Part shown: positions 28,044 through 37,490 of the stretch, piece by piece
Numbering within the stretch: position 1 is the first letter of the stretch
Layout: every line of letters starts with the position of its first letter
Assembly: GCA_934162425.1 (NCBI GenBank)
Contig: CAKPIS010000003.1
Coordinates: 147,378-211,377 of the forward strand
Direction: 5' to 3'
DNA length: 64,000 nucleotides
Source of the DNA: an uncultured Bacilli bacterium
GTDB lineage: Bacteria; Bacillota_I; Bacilli_A; RF39; UBA660
The notes under the pieces: generated by a model
What the model saw: only the letters and a program-made list of their open reading frames with translations
What the model was told of the DNA's origin: nothing
Database searches by the model: none
Translations under genes and position numbers: made by a program

Positions 28044-29339
28044 TTATGAAAATTCCCTTAACATATCCTTAAGTGATTTTTCATCTTCTACACTAATTTT
28101 TTCTTTATTTATATTTTGATCAAACCATTCTGGCAAATTTTCTTTACCCATACTTTGTCCTTTAGGCATTTCATTTAGTTTTTTCATCTTTTTATACTCT
28201 TTTTCTGCTGCCTTCATAGCTTCTTCTACCGTTTCTATATTAAGTCTTTTCCACTGTGATGCTATAGCTTCTAAAAAGTTTTTAGTAAGTTTTTTATTAT
28301 TTATTTTAAGCACATAGTCAATTAAAACATTAACAACTCCTGGGTTTAACTTAAAGTCATTTAAAAGGGATTCTAATATTCCTAAATCTCTAGTTGATGG
28401 TTTAGCACCATTACTTCTTCCTCTTAAGAAATTATAAGGAGAAGTATTTTCAAATACATATATCATTTTAGCTCTTTTACTTTCACTACCAACAGGAGAT
28501 TTTAAATATTCAGGCTGACTTTTATAAACAAGTTTTGGAAGTTTATTTTCATTAGAAAACTTATAATAATTTTTAACGTTTTTTCTTAAAGCCACTTTAT
28601 CTATAAGACCATTTTCTTTTATAGAACTTAGTATGGAAGATTTCATTTCCATCTCATCTAAATTATATACAAAAGATAAGTTATTAATAAGTTCTTTAAC
28701 TTCCTTAGAAAACGTTTTATTAGTAATTACACCACTAGGTACAGAAGATATTAAAAGATCAAAATCAAACGTCTTATCTATTTTTATATCACCAGTTTTA
28801 TTTACTCTTAAATCTTCATTTAAATTATCATAAACAGTACCAGGTGCTGAATCAAACACACTATCAAATGATGATGTAATATCCTCATATGAAGAAAGAT
28901 TGATACGAGGCACTTTAAAATATTTAAGTAAATTCTCATATTCTTTTTTTCCAATATTATTATATAAAACTATGTTAAGTATAGGATGATTAAAGAATTC
29001 TGATGCTGAAATTGGTGAAAAAAGCTCATATACAAAAGAATTAACATCACTTTTTTTAACATGTGTTTTAACAAGGCCTACCGCTTCTAACTTTTTTCTA
29101 GCTATTACGATATGTTCCATTTTTATTCTAAGACTAGACATTAAATGATGATGAGTATATTCACTACTTAATATTTCAGCTTTATCTAAATCAGCCCATA
29201 AAGTATAATACAAGCTAGTTGCAATACTTCCAATAATAGGTTGATACAGCATACTTATTATCTTTCTATCATTCTCACTTAAAATAGTACGGTTAACTAC
29301 TATAAAAGTATCAGCAGGTAAAATATTTATTTCTTTCAT
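28044..29339 (-). CDS. dnaB: Replication initiation and membrane attachment protein DnaB
   Basis: 431 residues. It is the Bacillus-type DnaB (not the helicase) that acts with DnaD and DnaI at oriC and at restart sites. It has an N-terminal winged helix (about 15-110) and a C-terminal DnaB/DnaD domain (about 310-390) with the YxxxIxxW-like pattern (FLEAIASQWKRLNIETVEEAM). It forms an operon with dnaI. GGAGTGA precedes the ATG. Confidence 0.88.
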   Translation of the reverse strand: MKEINILPADTFIVVNRTILSENDRKIISMLYQPIIGSIATSLYYTLWADLDKAEILSSEYTHHHLMSSLRIKMEHIVIARKKLEAVGLVKTHVKKSDVNSFVYELFSPISASEFFNHPILNIVLYNNIGKKEYENLLKYFKVPRINLSSYEDITSSFDSVFDSAPGTVYDNLNEDLRVNKTGDIKIDKTFDFDLLISSVPSGVITNKTFSKEVKELINNLSFVYNLDEMEMKSSILSSIKENGLIDKVALRKNVKNYYKFSNENKLPKLVYKSQPEYLKSPVGSESKRAKMIYVFENTSPYNFLRGRSNGAKPSTRDLGILESLLNDFKLNPGVVNVLIDYVLKINNKKLTKNFLEAIASQWKRLNIETVEEAMKAAEKEYKKMKKLNEMPKGQSMGKENLPEWFDQNINKEKISVEDEKSLKDMLREFS

Positions 29340-29429
29340 AGTAAGTCACTCCTTTAATAACTATTTTAATCTATTTTCCTTATTATTTCAATGAACAAAA
29401 GAATAAAAATATAAAATTTAGTTCAAATA

Positions 29430-29458
29430 TAGAAAAGAGCTAACTAAATTTAGCTCCT
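29430..29458 (-). terminator. Terminator of the GNAT/CorA-like/ABC operon
   Basis: GAGCTAA and TTAGCTC arms followed on the minus strand by TTTTC; overlaps the end of the ABC transporter gene. Confidence 0.7.
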
Positions 29459-31192
29459 TAAACTATCATTATTACTTATACTAGCAAAAGTTCTATTTCT
29501 AAGTTCTCTATATAAAGAACTTTTATTATATACTTCTTCATTTTCTCCTTTGCATTTTACTTTACCATTATCAAGAACAATAACTTTATCTGCTATTTGC
29601 ATTATTTCTGGTTTATGAGTAACTACTAATATAGTATGATCTTGTTTTAAGTCTTTTAGTAATTCACTTATTTTTGTTGTTGAATTAGGATCTATATTAC
29701 TTGTAACTTCATCAAATAATAATATTTCTGATTTTGTAAGTAAAGCTCTTGCAATAACTAATAATTGTTTTTGTCCATCTGATAATAATCTTTCTTCACT
29801 ACTTATAACGGTATTATATCCTTTTGGTAGACTCATTATATATTCATGCATTCCAACTCTTTTACATACCTCTATTTGATTTTTAATGTTACTATCTACT
29901 AAAGATAAATTATCTCTTATACTCATATCAAATATAAATGGCTTTTGAAAAACTCCAGAGACATTAGAAGAATAAACTTTTTTACTATAATTATAAATAT
30001 TTTCATCATCTATTAAGATACTTCCCGACTTTATTCTATCAAGTCTATATAACAAATTAATTATAGATGTTTTACCAGAACCACTATGTCCTACTATTGT
30101 AGTTATTTCATTTGGATAAACTTTAAAAGAAACATTATCTAATATCAAGTTATTTTTTATTTTATAAGTAACCTTATCAAATAATATAACACCATTTATA
30201 TAATCATTTGTTATATCACCAAAATCAATTTCGTTTTCAGAAGTATAGTCTAATATGTTTTTTATTCTCTTTACTCTAATATCATAATTACTTAAATCAA
30301 GTAAATATTTTAAAATAGAATCAGTACAAGTTATAGTTAATTCAAAATAACTTACTAATAAAACTAATTTATCTATTGTCATTTTATTAATAGATACTAA
30401 ATATGCTAAATATATATAAAGTAATATTTTACCAACATATACAATGTATGGCATCTTACAATATCTACTTGTCATTGCCTTTCTTTTTTCTTTATATTCC
30501 ATTCTCCATCTATTTCTTGTTTTATCTAATTTTTTATTTAGATTAGGCATTAAATTTAATGATTTAACCTGTTTTAAATTTACTAGCATTTGATTTAAAA
30601 TATCAATTACTTTATCTTCATATTTTCTAGTTCCCTCATAATATTTAGATACCTTTTTAGAATTATTATTCATCAACATTAAGTATACTAAATCAATAAT
30701 AAGTGCCATTAGAGCAACTATTATGTTATAAGAACTAAATATAATAAATATAATTATCAATTGTAAAAGACGAGCTAATGCCTCTGAAACTGCATTTATA
30801 ACATCAACCAAATATCTAATATCATCAGATGTTGTATCAACTATTTTACCTTTTGAAATCTTATTAAAAATAGAATCGTTATTAGCAACATGCTCAAATA
30901 ATTTCTTTTGTACTTCCAAATGATAATGATCAGCAATTAGTGTATATGTATAACAATTCCAATTAAGCATACTAAAATAAATTATATAAAATATTAAATA
31001 TAATATAACAAAATACCAAATACCATTAAAATTATTATTTGTAATTGCTGCAATTATACCAGAAGTTGCAATTGGAGGTAACAAATTAGATAAATTGTAT
31101 AAAAAGCAACTAATAAACATTTCTATAACTACAACAAATTTACCATTATCTATTTTTAATAAAGTCTTTATTGTATTAAAATATCTTTTCAT
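29450..31192 (-). CDS. ABC transporter, fused membrane and ATPase domains
   Basis: 580 residues. Six membrane segments (about 15-300) are fused to one ATP-binding domain (about 330-565) with Walker A (GHSGSGKTSI), signature LLSDGQKQL and Walker B (ILLFDEVTSN). The signature reads LSDGQ instead of LSGGQ. This is the exporter half-transporter layout, so it should work as a homodimer or with an unseen partner. The cargo is unknown. The ATG overlaps the stop of the preceding gene, so it is translated with it. It is the last gene of the operon behind the invertible promoter. Confidence 0.85.
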   Translation of the reverse strand: MKRYFNTIKTLLKIDNGKFVVVIEMFISCFLYNLSNLLPPIATSGIIAAITNNNFNGIWYFVILYLIFYIIYFSMLNWNCYTYTLIADHYHLEVQKKLFEHVANNDSIFNKISKGKIVDTTSDDIRYLVDVINAVSEALARLLQLIIIFIIFSSYNIIVALMALIIDLVYLMLMNNNSKKVSKYYEGTRKYEDKVIDILNQMLVNLKQVKSLNLMPNLNKKLDKTRNRWRMEYKEKRKAMTSRYCKMPYIVYVGKILLYIYLAYLVSINKMTIDKLVLLVSYFELTITCTDSILKYLLDLSNYDIRVKRIKNILDYTSENEIDFGDITNDYINGVILFDKVTYKIKNNLILDNVSFKVYPNEITTIVGHSGSGKTSIINLLYRLDRIKSGSILIDDENIYNYSKKVYSSNVSGVFQKPFIFDMSIRDNLSLVDSNIKNQIEVCKRVGMHEYIMSLPKGYNTVISSEERLLSDGQKQLLVIARALLTKSEILLFDEVTSNIDPNSTTKISELLKDLKQDHTILVVTHKPEIMQIADKVIVLDNGKVKCKGENEEVYNKSSLYRELRNRTFASISNNDSLRS

Positions 31193-31193
31193 A

Positions 31194-32375
31194 TTACTTT
31201 ATGTTTTTTTCGTATTCTACATCTGTTACATCATACTTTTGTCTATTAGATATATAATTTAGTAATTTTTGTGATCCCCAACCTACTAATGCTAATATAA
31301 AGAAATATATAATTCCAAACATGGAAAATTGAGGTTTTGATTCTTGAAACAAACCAATTATAGCAGCTCCAGCACTCATAGATGTAACTATAGTTAAACT
31401 ATTAACAGATTTACTAGTAACATCTGATTTAATACCCTCAAATTGTTTTTGTGCAGCTGTTACATAATTTTGTGTCATTGTCCATAAGTATTGAATATAT
31501 AATAAAGTATCTCTTAAAGTTTCATATCTATATCCAGATATCTCTAAAAATTCTACTAACTCTTCATCACTTTTAGCAATTTTTTCTCTAGTTGGTATAT
31601 ATGTACTCATCTGCTTTATTCTTCCATCTATCAAAGTAATAGTTTTTGCATAAGCTTCAAGTTTTGTAGTAAATTTAACAATATCACTACCCTTTACTTT
31701 AGCATTTTCCTTTACATCATCTATTTTTTCCCAAATAATTCTATGAATGTTTAAGTATCTATGTAATTGTCCTTTAAATTCACGAATAAATATTTGTTCT
31801 TCTATATATCTTTCAATTTTATCATTAGATTCAGACTTGTTATTAATAAAATAATACTTATCACCACGAATAACGTTATATTTATCATTTTTAAATTCAA
31901 AGTATTTTTGTTTTTCTGTCTTTACAACTAATTCTTGCATTTGTTCATTAGTAGCCTTATCACATACAATAAAATATGGATAAACATTTGCTATACTAGC
32001 TAACTCCTTTGGAACTGGAGCACCTAAACTAAATAGATAATTTAATGCCGGAGATAATCTATTTTCATAATAGTCTTGAACTTTATCAATATCTGAAAAT
32101 AAAGTTTCTTCTGTTACATTTTTATTATTTAAAATAATTAATCCATCTTCAAAAATCTTAACGCTTATTCCAAATCCTGTTGTAAAGGATATAAACTCTT
32201 CACCAGAAACGCCATATTCAATGTTTCCTATTGATAAATTTTTCCTATATTCATTTAATTTTTCTTGTTCTAATTTAAGTTCTGTCTTACAATCCCTTAT
32301 AAAATCATAAACCTCTGATAGTTGAAGCATAGTTCTTTGAAACCATCCACCTATATAAACATCACTAATTCTCAT
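31194..32375 (-). CDS. Hypothetical protein with CorA-like C-terminal membrane hairpin
   Basis: 393 residues. The N-terminal two thirds are soluble and charged, then a long helix (about 285-320) leads into two membrane helices (about 330-345 and 355-375, with KSVNSLTIVTSMSAGAAIIG before the first). This topology looks like CorA-type transporters, but the GMN motif is absent, so ion transport is not supported. I take the ATG at 32375, following AGGTGATAAAA. It sits between the GNAT and ABC genes with no gaps, so it may be the regulator or partner of the exporter. Confidence 0.5.
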   Translation of the reverse strand: MRISDVYIGGWFQRTMLQLSEVYDFIRDCKTELKLEQEKLNEYRKNLSIGNIEYGVSGEEFISFTTGFGISVKIFEDGLIILNNKNVTEETLFSDIDKVQDYYENRLSPALNYLFSLGAPVPKELASIANVYPYFIVCDKATNEQMQELVVKTEKQKYFEFKNDKYNVIRGDKYYFINNKSESNDKIERYIEEQIFIREFKGQLHRYLNIHRIIWEKIDDVKENAKVKGSDIVKFTTKLEAYAKTITLIDGRIKQMSTYIPTREKIAKSDEELVEFLEISGYRYETLRDTLLYIQYLWTMTQNYVTAAQKQFEGIKSDVTSKSVNSLTIVTSMSAGAAIIGLFQESKPQFSMFGIIYFFILALVGWGSQKLLNYISNRQKYDVTDVEYEKNIK

Positions 32376-32384
32376 TTTTATCAC

Positions 32385-32825
32385 CTAATCAATATCTTTT
32401 GTAAAAAATTTTGCATCCATTACATCAAATCCATATTTATGATATAATCCGTGTGCTGCTTGTCTAAAATTCTTTGACCATAATTCAACACATTTACAGT
32501 TATGTTCCTTTGCAATTTTAAAACATTCATCAAGCATTTTTGTACCAATATGTTCACGTCTTAACTCTGGTTTAACACACACATGATTTAAAATAGCATA
32601 AGTATTCATATCTTCATAGATTGTAGGCACAACATTAATTTTTGTATGAGCTATAATTTTATCATTTATAACACCTACAATATAAATTTGGTTAGGATCT
32701 TTTTCGTTTTCCTTATAAATCTTTTTAGCATACTCTAAAGAAGTATTCTCATTAAAACACTCATTACACAAAGTAATAATACCTTCAATATCTTCTAAAG
32801 TTGCAATTCTAAATTTTACATTCAT
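32385..32825 (-). CDS. GNAT-family N-acetyltransferase
   Basis: 146 residues. Typical GNAT order: N-terminal RIATLEDIEGIITLCNECF, central strands, acetyl-CoA loop VKPELRREHIGTKMLDE (RxxxIGT, Q/RxxGxG/A-like) and C-terminal HGLYHKYGFDV. It transfers an acetyl group to an unknown amine. It is the first gene after the inverted-repeat-bounded promoter and has GGAGG before the ATG. It could modify the ABC transporter's cargo or act in self-protection, but this is an inference. Confidence 0.85.
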   Translation of the reverse strand: MNVKFRIATLEDIEGIITLCNECFNENTSLEYAKKIYKENEKDPNQIYIVGVINDKIIAHTKINVVPTIYEDMNTYAILNHVCVKPELRREHIGTKMLDECFKIAKEHNCKCVELWSKNFRQAAHGLYHKYGFDVMDAKFFTKDID

Positions 32826-32844
32826 TAAAACTCCTCCATTTCCA

Positions 32845-32866
32845 AAAGTAATCTACTTTGAGAAAA
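32845..32866 (+). repeat. Left inverted repeat of the candidate invertible segment
   Basis: A 15-base core AAAGTAATCTACTTT (32845-32859) followed by GAGAAAA. It matches the complement of 32986-33007 at 20 of 22 positions. The core is itself nearly symmetric (AAAGTA-3-TACTTT). Confidence 0.8.
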
Positions 32867-32985
32867 GATTACTCTTTTACAAAACTAATTATACTATAAA
32901 AGAAATTGTTTTTAAAGGCCTATTGTAAATTTGTGTAAAAGCATTGTAAATATAAAAGACTATTACGTTAATAAAAGTATTATTA
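32867..32985. promoter_or_regulatory. Candidate invertible promoter segment (119 bp)
   Basis: The segment between the two repeats carries a promoter pointing left, at the GNAT operon: -35 TTTAAA (32911-32916), 17-base spacer, -10 TATAAT (32888-32893). No coding region lies inside. A tyrosine recombinase gene is adjacent, and its terminator lies just outside the right repeat. Repeats, promoter and recombinase together match phase-variable promoter switches. In the orientation seen here the operon would be ON. Confidence 0.7.
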
Positions 32986-33007
32986 TTTTCATAAAGTAGA
33001 TTACTTT
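32986..33007 (-). repeat. Right inverted repeat of the candidate invertible segment
   Basis: Core AAAGTAGATTACTTT (32993-33007), the exact reverse complement of the left core, with matching TTTTC flank at 32986-32990. Confidence 0.8.
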
Positions 33008-33010
33008 AAG

Positions 33011-33034
33011 AAAAAAAATAGATAGCATCTATTT
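33011..33034 (-). terminator. Terminator of the tyrosine recombinase gene
   Basis: AATAGAT and ATCTATT arms with a three-base loop, read on the minus strand into eight T. It isolates the downstream invertible segment from read-through. Confidence 0.75.
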
Positions 33035-33035
33035 T

Positions 33036-33977
33036 TTAATTGCATATAAATTTCAATTTATTCATCATTTTTATTTTATTATCATAACTTGGATGAACAT
33101 ATCTTTCTAATGTTATTTTAACACTTGAATGTCCTAAAATTTCACTTATTGTTTTAGGATCACAGCCATTTTCTATACACCTTGTTGCAAAAGTGTGTCT
33201 TAATGCATGAAAATTATAATTAGGCATTTGTAAATCATTAAGTATTTTTTTATATTTATTAAAATAAGTTCTTGTTTCAATATATTTTTTTGTACCAGTT
33301 AACAAAAAGGCATCAAAATCTTTTTTCAAACAAACATCTTTTAATATAGGTATAATGAATTTTGGAATAGGTATTTCTCTTACAGAACACGAGGACTTTG
33401 GATTATCAATGATAACATTTGTTTTATTATCACTATGATCATCCAAATTTTTAATCCTAATAAGTGTTTTTTTTATGGTTATTTTTTTATTTTTAAAATC
33501 TATATCACCTTCTTTAAGTGCACATAATTCCCCTATTCTAATTCCAGTATAAAGACAAATTAATATTCCAACTGTTATCCTATTTATATTCTTTCTTATA
33601 TAATTTTCAAGTACTATTTGATCCTTTGTATCTAGAACTTGAATTACTTTCTTCTCTGTTTTAGGCATTGATACTTTTACTTTAATGCCAGCAAAAGTAA
33701 GAATCTGTTTTAATATAATAAGGATATCTTTAACGGTTTTAGGTAATAGTCCTTCATCTAATAATTCAAATGTATAATTATCAATAATTTCTGAAGTTAT
33801 ATTTTTCTTCTTTATTTTTGAAAATTTAGGTATTATTCTAGAATTAACTGTATATTGATAATTTGAAAAAGTAGATTTTTTACATCTTATTTTAGAATTA
33901 TTTAACCATCTATAAATATCATTTTCTAAATAAGATTTATTATTGTTTTTTAAATAATTTAGTTTATTTTTTATCAT
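33036..33977 (-). CDS. Tyrosine recombinase (phage-integrase family)
   Basis: 313 residues. A SAM-like N-terminal domain (about 15-95) and a catalytic domain (about 110-305) with all key residues: Arg in YTGIRIGELCAL, Lys in the KNKKITIKKT hairpin, HALRHTFATRC (HxxR), LGHSSVKITLERY (His and nucleophile Tyr). It is not next to phage or transposon genes. Its only special neighbour is the inverted-repeat segment, so a role in DNA inversion is more likely than excision. No good ribosome site is next to the ATG; GGAGAT lies about 30 bases upstream in a short overlapping frame. Confidence 0.9.
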   Translation of the reverse strand: MIKNKLNYLKNNNKSYLENDIYRWLNNSKIRCKKSTFSNYQYTVNSRIIPKFSKIKKKNITSEIIDNYTFELLDEGLLPKTVKDILIILKQILTFAGIKVKVSMPKTEKKVIQVLDTKDQIVLENYIRKNINRITVGILICLYTGIRIGELCALKEGDIDFKNKKITIKKTLIRIKNLDDHSDNKTNVIIDNPKSSCSVREIPIPKFIIPILKDVCLKKDFDAFLLTGTKKYIETRTYFNKYKKILNDLQMPNYNFHALRHTFATRCIENGCDPKTISEILGHSSVKITLERYVHPSYDNKIKMMNKLKFICN

Positions 33978-34130
33978 TATTAAATTTACTGCTATATCTT
34001 TTTGATATATCTCCTTTCATAATAAATCACGTATTTTCATACAAAATTTCATATTTTCCAATTAATTATTTTAAGGATATAATCTAAGGTTAAAAATTAC
34101 ATAATAAAAGAAGAATTAAAAAATTCTCCC

Positions 34131-35165
34131 TTATTTACTCTCTTTATGATAAATTTCTGGATATATAAATTCTTGACTATTTTCAGTAATTTTATTTTCT
34201 AAAAAATGATCAGTATTTATATTATCTCCTTGGCAAAAATATTTATATCTATACATGTTTAAGTTAGAACCACCTTCTATTACAGGATCATCCCATGTAA
34301 CATCGACTAAGTACCAAGTATCATTTATTTTCACATAATTCCACATATGAGCTTCTTCATTACCTGAGGTATCAACTGCAGTACCACTAACTAAAATACA
34401 TGGAATATTAAGTTCATCTAATAAGTATTTAAATACTTTAGAATATCCTTCACAAACTACACTTTTGTTTACTAAAGCCCCATAAATGTCTCTTGTACCT
34501 ACCGACTTATAAGATTCATCATAAGATAATTCATCTATTAAATAATCATGTATATATTTTATTTTTTTATAATTATTACCCTTTGCATCTTTTAAAATAT
34601 CATTTTTTAAAGTTTCTACTTTACTTAAAAATTCATTTAAATCATCATTTGATTTAATGTAATCTGTATAATAATTACCATTATCACTACTAGGAGTTAA
34701 GCTAAGTTCATATCTTGTTGATTTATCACTTATATAAGATTTAGTATTAAGAACCATTTTAGAAAAGTCAATATAAAACAAATCTACATTATCATAACTA
34801 AGTGCATTAATAGCATTTTGAAATTCAAAGTTTAAGAGATTATTATCTTTTAATATATCATCTAATTCACTACTATCTATATTAATAACATATGTACCAC
34901 TTTTCATGTTATCTTTATTATTTATTATGGAATCATATATTTTTTTAGCTGATGCGCTTAACTGTTCATAGTAATATCTATTTTCCGTTCCATAAGATTT
35001 ACTTAAATTATCATCATCTATTGATAATCCATTACTAACTACTCTATTAAATAATACTGAATTATTATAAGCGCCAGTTAAATCTATTAAATTAAATTCT
35101 GCACATAAAAATAACGTAACAATACTAAATAATACTATCAGTAAAAAAGTTATAATTTTCTTCAA
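34131..35165 (-). CDS. Transglutaminase-like protein, membrane-anchored or secreted
   Basis: 344 residues. An N-terminal hydrophobic segment (about 2-20) anchors or exports it. The C-terminal transglutaminase core has Cys (SVVCEGYSKVFKYLL, near 240), His (EEAHMWNYVKI) and Asp (WYLVDVTWDDP). This resembles the secreted transglutaminase/protease-like proteins of gut Firmicutes. I take the TTG at 35165 as start, because GAGGGG is six bases upstream; an ATG 21 bases earlier has no such site. A possible promoter (TTGACA at 35214-35219, TATTAT at 35193-35198, spacer 15) lies upstream. The substrate is unknown. Confidence 0.8.
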   Translation of the reverse strand: MKKIITFLLIVLFSIVTLFLCAEFNLIDLTGAYNNSVLFNRVVSNGLSIDDDNLSKSYGTENRYYYEQLSASAKKIYDSIINNKDNMKSGTYVINIDSSELDDILKDNNLLNFEFQNAINALSYDNVDLFYIDFSKMVLNTKSYISDKSTRYELSLTPSSDNGNYYTDYIKSNDDLNEFLSKVETLKNDILKDAKGNNYKKIKYIHDYLIDELSYDESYKSVGTRDIYGALVNKSVVCEGYSKVFKYLLDELNIPCILVSGTAVDTSGNEEAHMWNYVKINDTWYLVDVTWDDPVIEGGSNLNMYRYKYFCQGDNINTDHFLENKITENSQEFIYPEIYHKESK

Positions 35166-35220
35166 TTTAATCCCCTCTTTATACATATTATGATAATATA
35201 ATACAATAAGCTATGTCAAG

Positions 35221-35805
35221 CTACTTTGTTATTTCTACCTTAAATGGAGATGTAAATGATGGATCTTTTTTCTCCTTATATTCAAACAAAATATTAAGCA
35301 TAAAATATAATATTAAAATTAAAACAACTATTTCTATAACATTTATTATATTTCTAATAATTGGTTTTTTACCTGATTTTTTATCTAATTGATAGCTACC
35401 ACATCTTTTGCAATAAGTATCGCTTGAAAATATTTTTTCTCCACAATTAGAGCAATATTTATCCCCTGTTAAAACAACTTCTTTAATAACTTCTTTTTCT
35501 ACTGTTTTAATAGGAACTTTTTCTTTTTCTATTATTTTTTCTTCTTTTTTAATAATAGGCTTTTCTTCTACTATAGCATCAGTTTTCTCATCATAAGTTT
35601 TACTATTCATAAACTCAATTACTCTAATAAAAAAATATATTAAAAACCCTCCAATAGAAATATATAAATACGTTCTAAGTCCAGTTAATATTTGTAACAT
35701 GGTAGCTGCATTATTTATTATTCTATAATTAACTACGTTAAAAATATATAAAATAAGTGCTGAAATACCTATACCAAGAGGAATAAATCTAAGTAATTTC
35801 TTCAT
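35221..35805 (-). CDS. Zinc-ribbon membrane protein
   Basis: 194 residues. Two N-terminal membrane helices (about 5-22 and 41-62), a Lys/Glu-rich segment (about 72-112), a zinc ribbon (YCSNCGEKIFSSDTYCKRCG) and a C-terminal helix (about 153-175). The function is unknown. The start at 35805 is chosen because GGGGGTG is placed nine bases before that ATG, 26 codons inside a longer open frame. That ribosome site is C-run complementary; see the small RNA at 43614-43700. Confidence 0.6.
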   Translation of the reverse strand: MKKLLRFIPLGIGISALILYIFNVVNYRIINNAATMLQILTGLRTYLYISIGGFLIYFFIRVIEFMNSKTYDEKTDAIVEEKPIIKKEEKIIEKEKVPIKTVEKEVIKEVVLTGDKYCSNCGEKIFSSDTYCKRCGSYQLDKKSGKKPIIRNIINVIEIVVLILILYFMLNILFEYKEKKDPSFTSPFKVEITK

Positions 35806-35906
35806 TAGTAAAACACCCCCATAATTAATTGACTTTATTATACTTATTTTAAAAAAAATGTAAAGGAATTTATAATATTCCAATACATTTTTGTTATATT
35901 TATATA

Positions 35907-37490
35907 TTACTCTCTATTTAAGTATTCATCATAAGTACATAATTTATCAATATACTTACCATCATCTAAAAACTCTATTATTCTATTAGATACACTACTT
36001 ACTAATTCATAGTCATATGATGAAAATAAACAAACTCCCCTAAAATTACTCATAGCTTTATTAAGTGATGTAATTGTTTCAATATCTAAATGATTAGTAG
36101 GCTCATCTAGTATTATTACGTTTGCACATTTAAGCATCATACGAGAAAACATTAATCTTGCTTTTTCACCACCAGATAAAACGTTTATTTTCTTTAAAGC
36201 TTCTTCTCCAGAAAATAGCATTCTTCCTAAAAATCCTCTTAAATATGTTTCTTCTTGTTCTTTAGAGTATGGTCTTAAAAATTCTACTAAGTTAACATCT
36301 TCTTTAAAATATTCATCATAATTTTTAGGAAAATATGAAAATGATGTAGTATTACCCCACTTAACAGTACCAGAATCAGGCTTTATCTGTCCTGTTATTA
36401 TCTTAAAGAGTGTTGTTTTAGCAAGCTCATTTTTACCTACAAAGGCTACTTTGTCAGTATTATTTATAGTTAAGTTAAGATTTTTTAAAACATCTACTCC
36501 ATCTATTTTTTTGCAAATTCCTTTAAGTTCTAGTACATCACGCCCAATAGGTCTATCTATATCAAAATTAATATATGGATACTTTCTAGATGATGGAACA
36601 ATATCATCTAATTCTATTTTTTCAAGTAATTTCTTTCTTGATGTAGCTTGTTTAGATTTAGATGCATTAGCAGAAAATCTTCTAATAAAATCTTGTAATT
36701 CTTTTATTTTATCTTCCTTTTTCTTATTTGATTCACGCATTTGTTTTTGAATTAATTCACTAGATGTAAGCCAAAAATCATAATTTCCAACATACATTCT
36801 AATTTTTCCATAATCAATATCTAATATATGGGTACATACCTTATTTAAAAAGTGTCTATCATGAGATACTACTATTACAGTATTTTTAAAATCTAAAAGA
36901 AAGTTTTCAAGCCATATCTTAGCATTTATATCTAAATAGTTAGTAGGTTCATCTAATATAAGTATATCTGGATTACCAAATAAACTTTGTGCTAAAAGAA
37001 CTTTTACTTTATCTTCTCCAGATAAATTTTCCATTTTTTCATTAAATAATATCTGGTCTAATCCTAACCCAGAAAGAAGACTTCCAGCATCGCTTTCTGC
37101 CTGCCATCCATCCATTTCTAAAAATAAAGCTTCTAATTCTCCTACTCTTAAGCCATCTGCATCAGAAAAATCAGGTTTAGAATATATTTCTTCTTTTTCT
37201 TTCATTATGTTATAAAGTCTATCATTACCCATTATAACCGTTTCTATAACATTTTTATCATCATAAGCATTATGATTTTGTTTTAACACTGAAATTCTTT
37301 CATTATCAGTTAAAACAACTTCTCCGCTAGTAGATTCTAACTCTCCTGATAATACCTTTAAAAACGTAGACTTACCTGCTCCATTAGCTCCTATAACTCC
37401 ATAACAATTGCCATTTGTAAACTTTAAATTAACATTATCAAATAATACTCTTTTAGAAAATCTAAGTGATAAATTATTTACTTGTAACAT
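35907..37490 (-). CDS. ABC-F family ATPase
   Basis: 527 residues, no membrane segments. Two ATP-binding domains: domain 1 with GANGAGKST, LSGEDKVKVLLAQ and ILILDEPTNYLDI; domain 2 with GKNELAKTT (a relaxed Walker A, known for the YkpA/YbiT group), LSGGEKARLMFSRM and VIILDEPTNHLDI. A linker helix (about 235-290) joins them. ABC-F proteins bind the ribosomal E site and rescue or protect translation. It looks like the housekeeping YkpA/YbiT branch; antibiotic resistance is not implied by the sequence. Confidence 0.9.
   Translation of the reverse strand: MLQVNNLSLRFSKRVLFDNVNLKFTNGNCYGVIGANGAGKSTFLKVLSGELESTSGEVVLTDNERISVLKQNHNAYDDKNVIETVIMGNDRLYNIMKEKEEIYSKPDFSDADGLRVGELEALFLEMDGWQAESDAGSLLSGLGLDQILFNEKMENLSGEDKVKVLLAQSLFGNPDILILDEPTNYLDINAKIWLENFLLDFKNTVIVVSHDRHFLNKVCTHILDIDYGKIRMYVGNYDFWLTSSELIQKQMRESNKKKEDKIKELQDFIRRFSANASKSKQATSRKKLLEKIELDDIVPSSRKYPYINFDIDRPIGRDVLELKGICKKIDGVDVLKNLNLTINNTDKVAFVGKNELAKTTLFKIITGQIKPDSGTVKWGNTTSFSYFPKNYDEYFKEDVNLVEFLRPYSKEQEETYLRGFLGRMLFSGEEALKKINVLSGGEKARLMFSRMMLKCANVIILDEPTNHLDIETITSLNKAMSNFRGVCLFSSYDYELVSSVSNRIIEFLDDGKYIDKLCTYDEYLNRE

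Noticed and set aside
33036..33977. Tyrosine recombinase as integrase of a prophage or as XerC/XerD.
   Set aside because: No phage or conjugation genes adjoin it, and its neighbours are ordinary operons. The adjacent inverted-repeat promoter explains it better, although a Xer role cannot be fully excluded.
35907..37490. ABC-F gene as an antibiotic-resistance determinant.
   Set aside because: The relaxed second Walker A and the overall motif pattern fit the housekeeping YkpA/YbiT branch; there is no resistance context.
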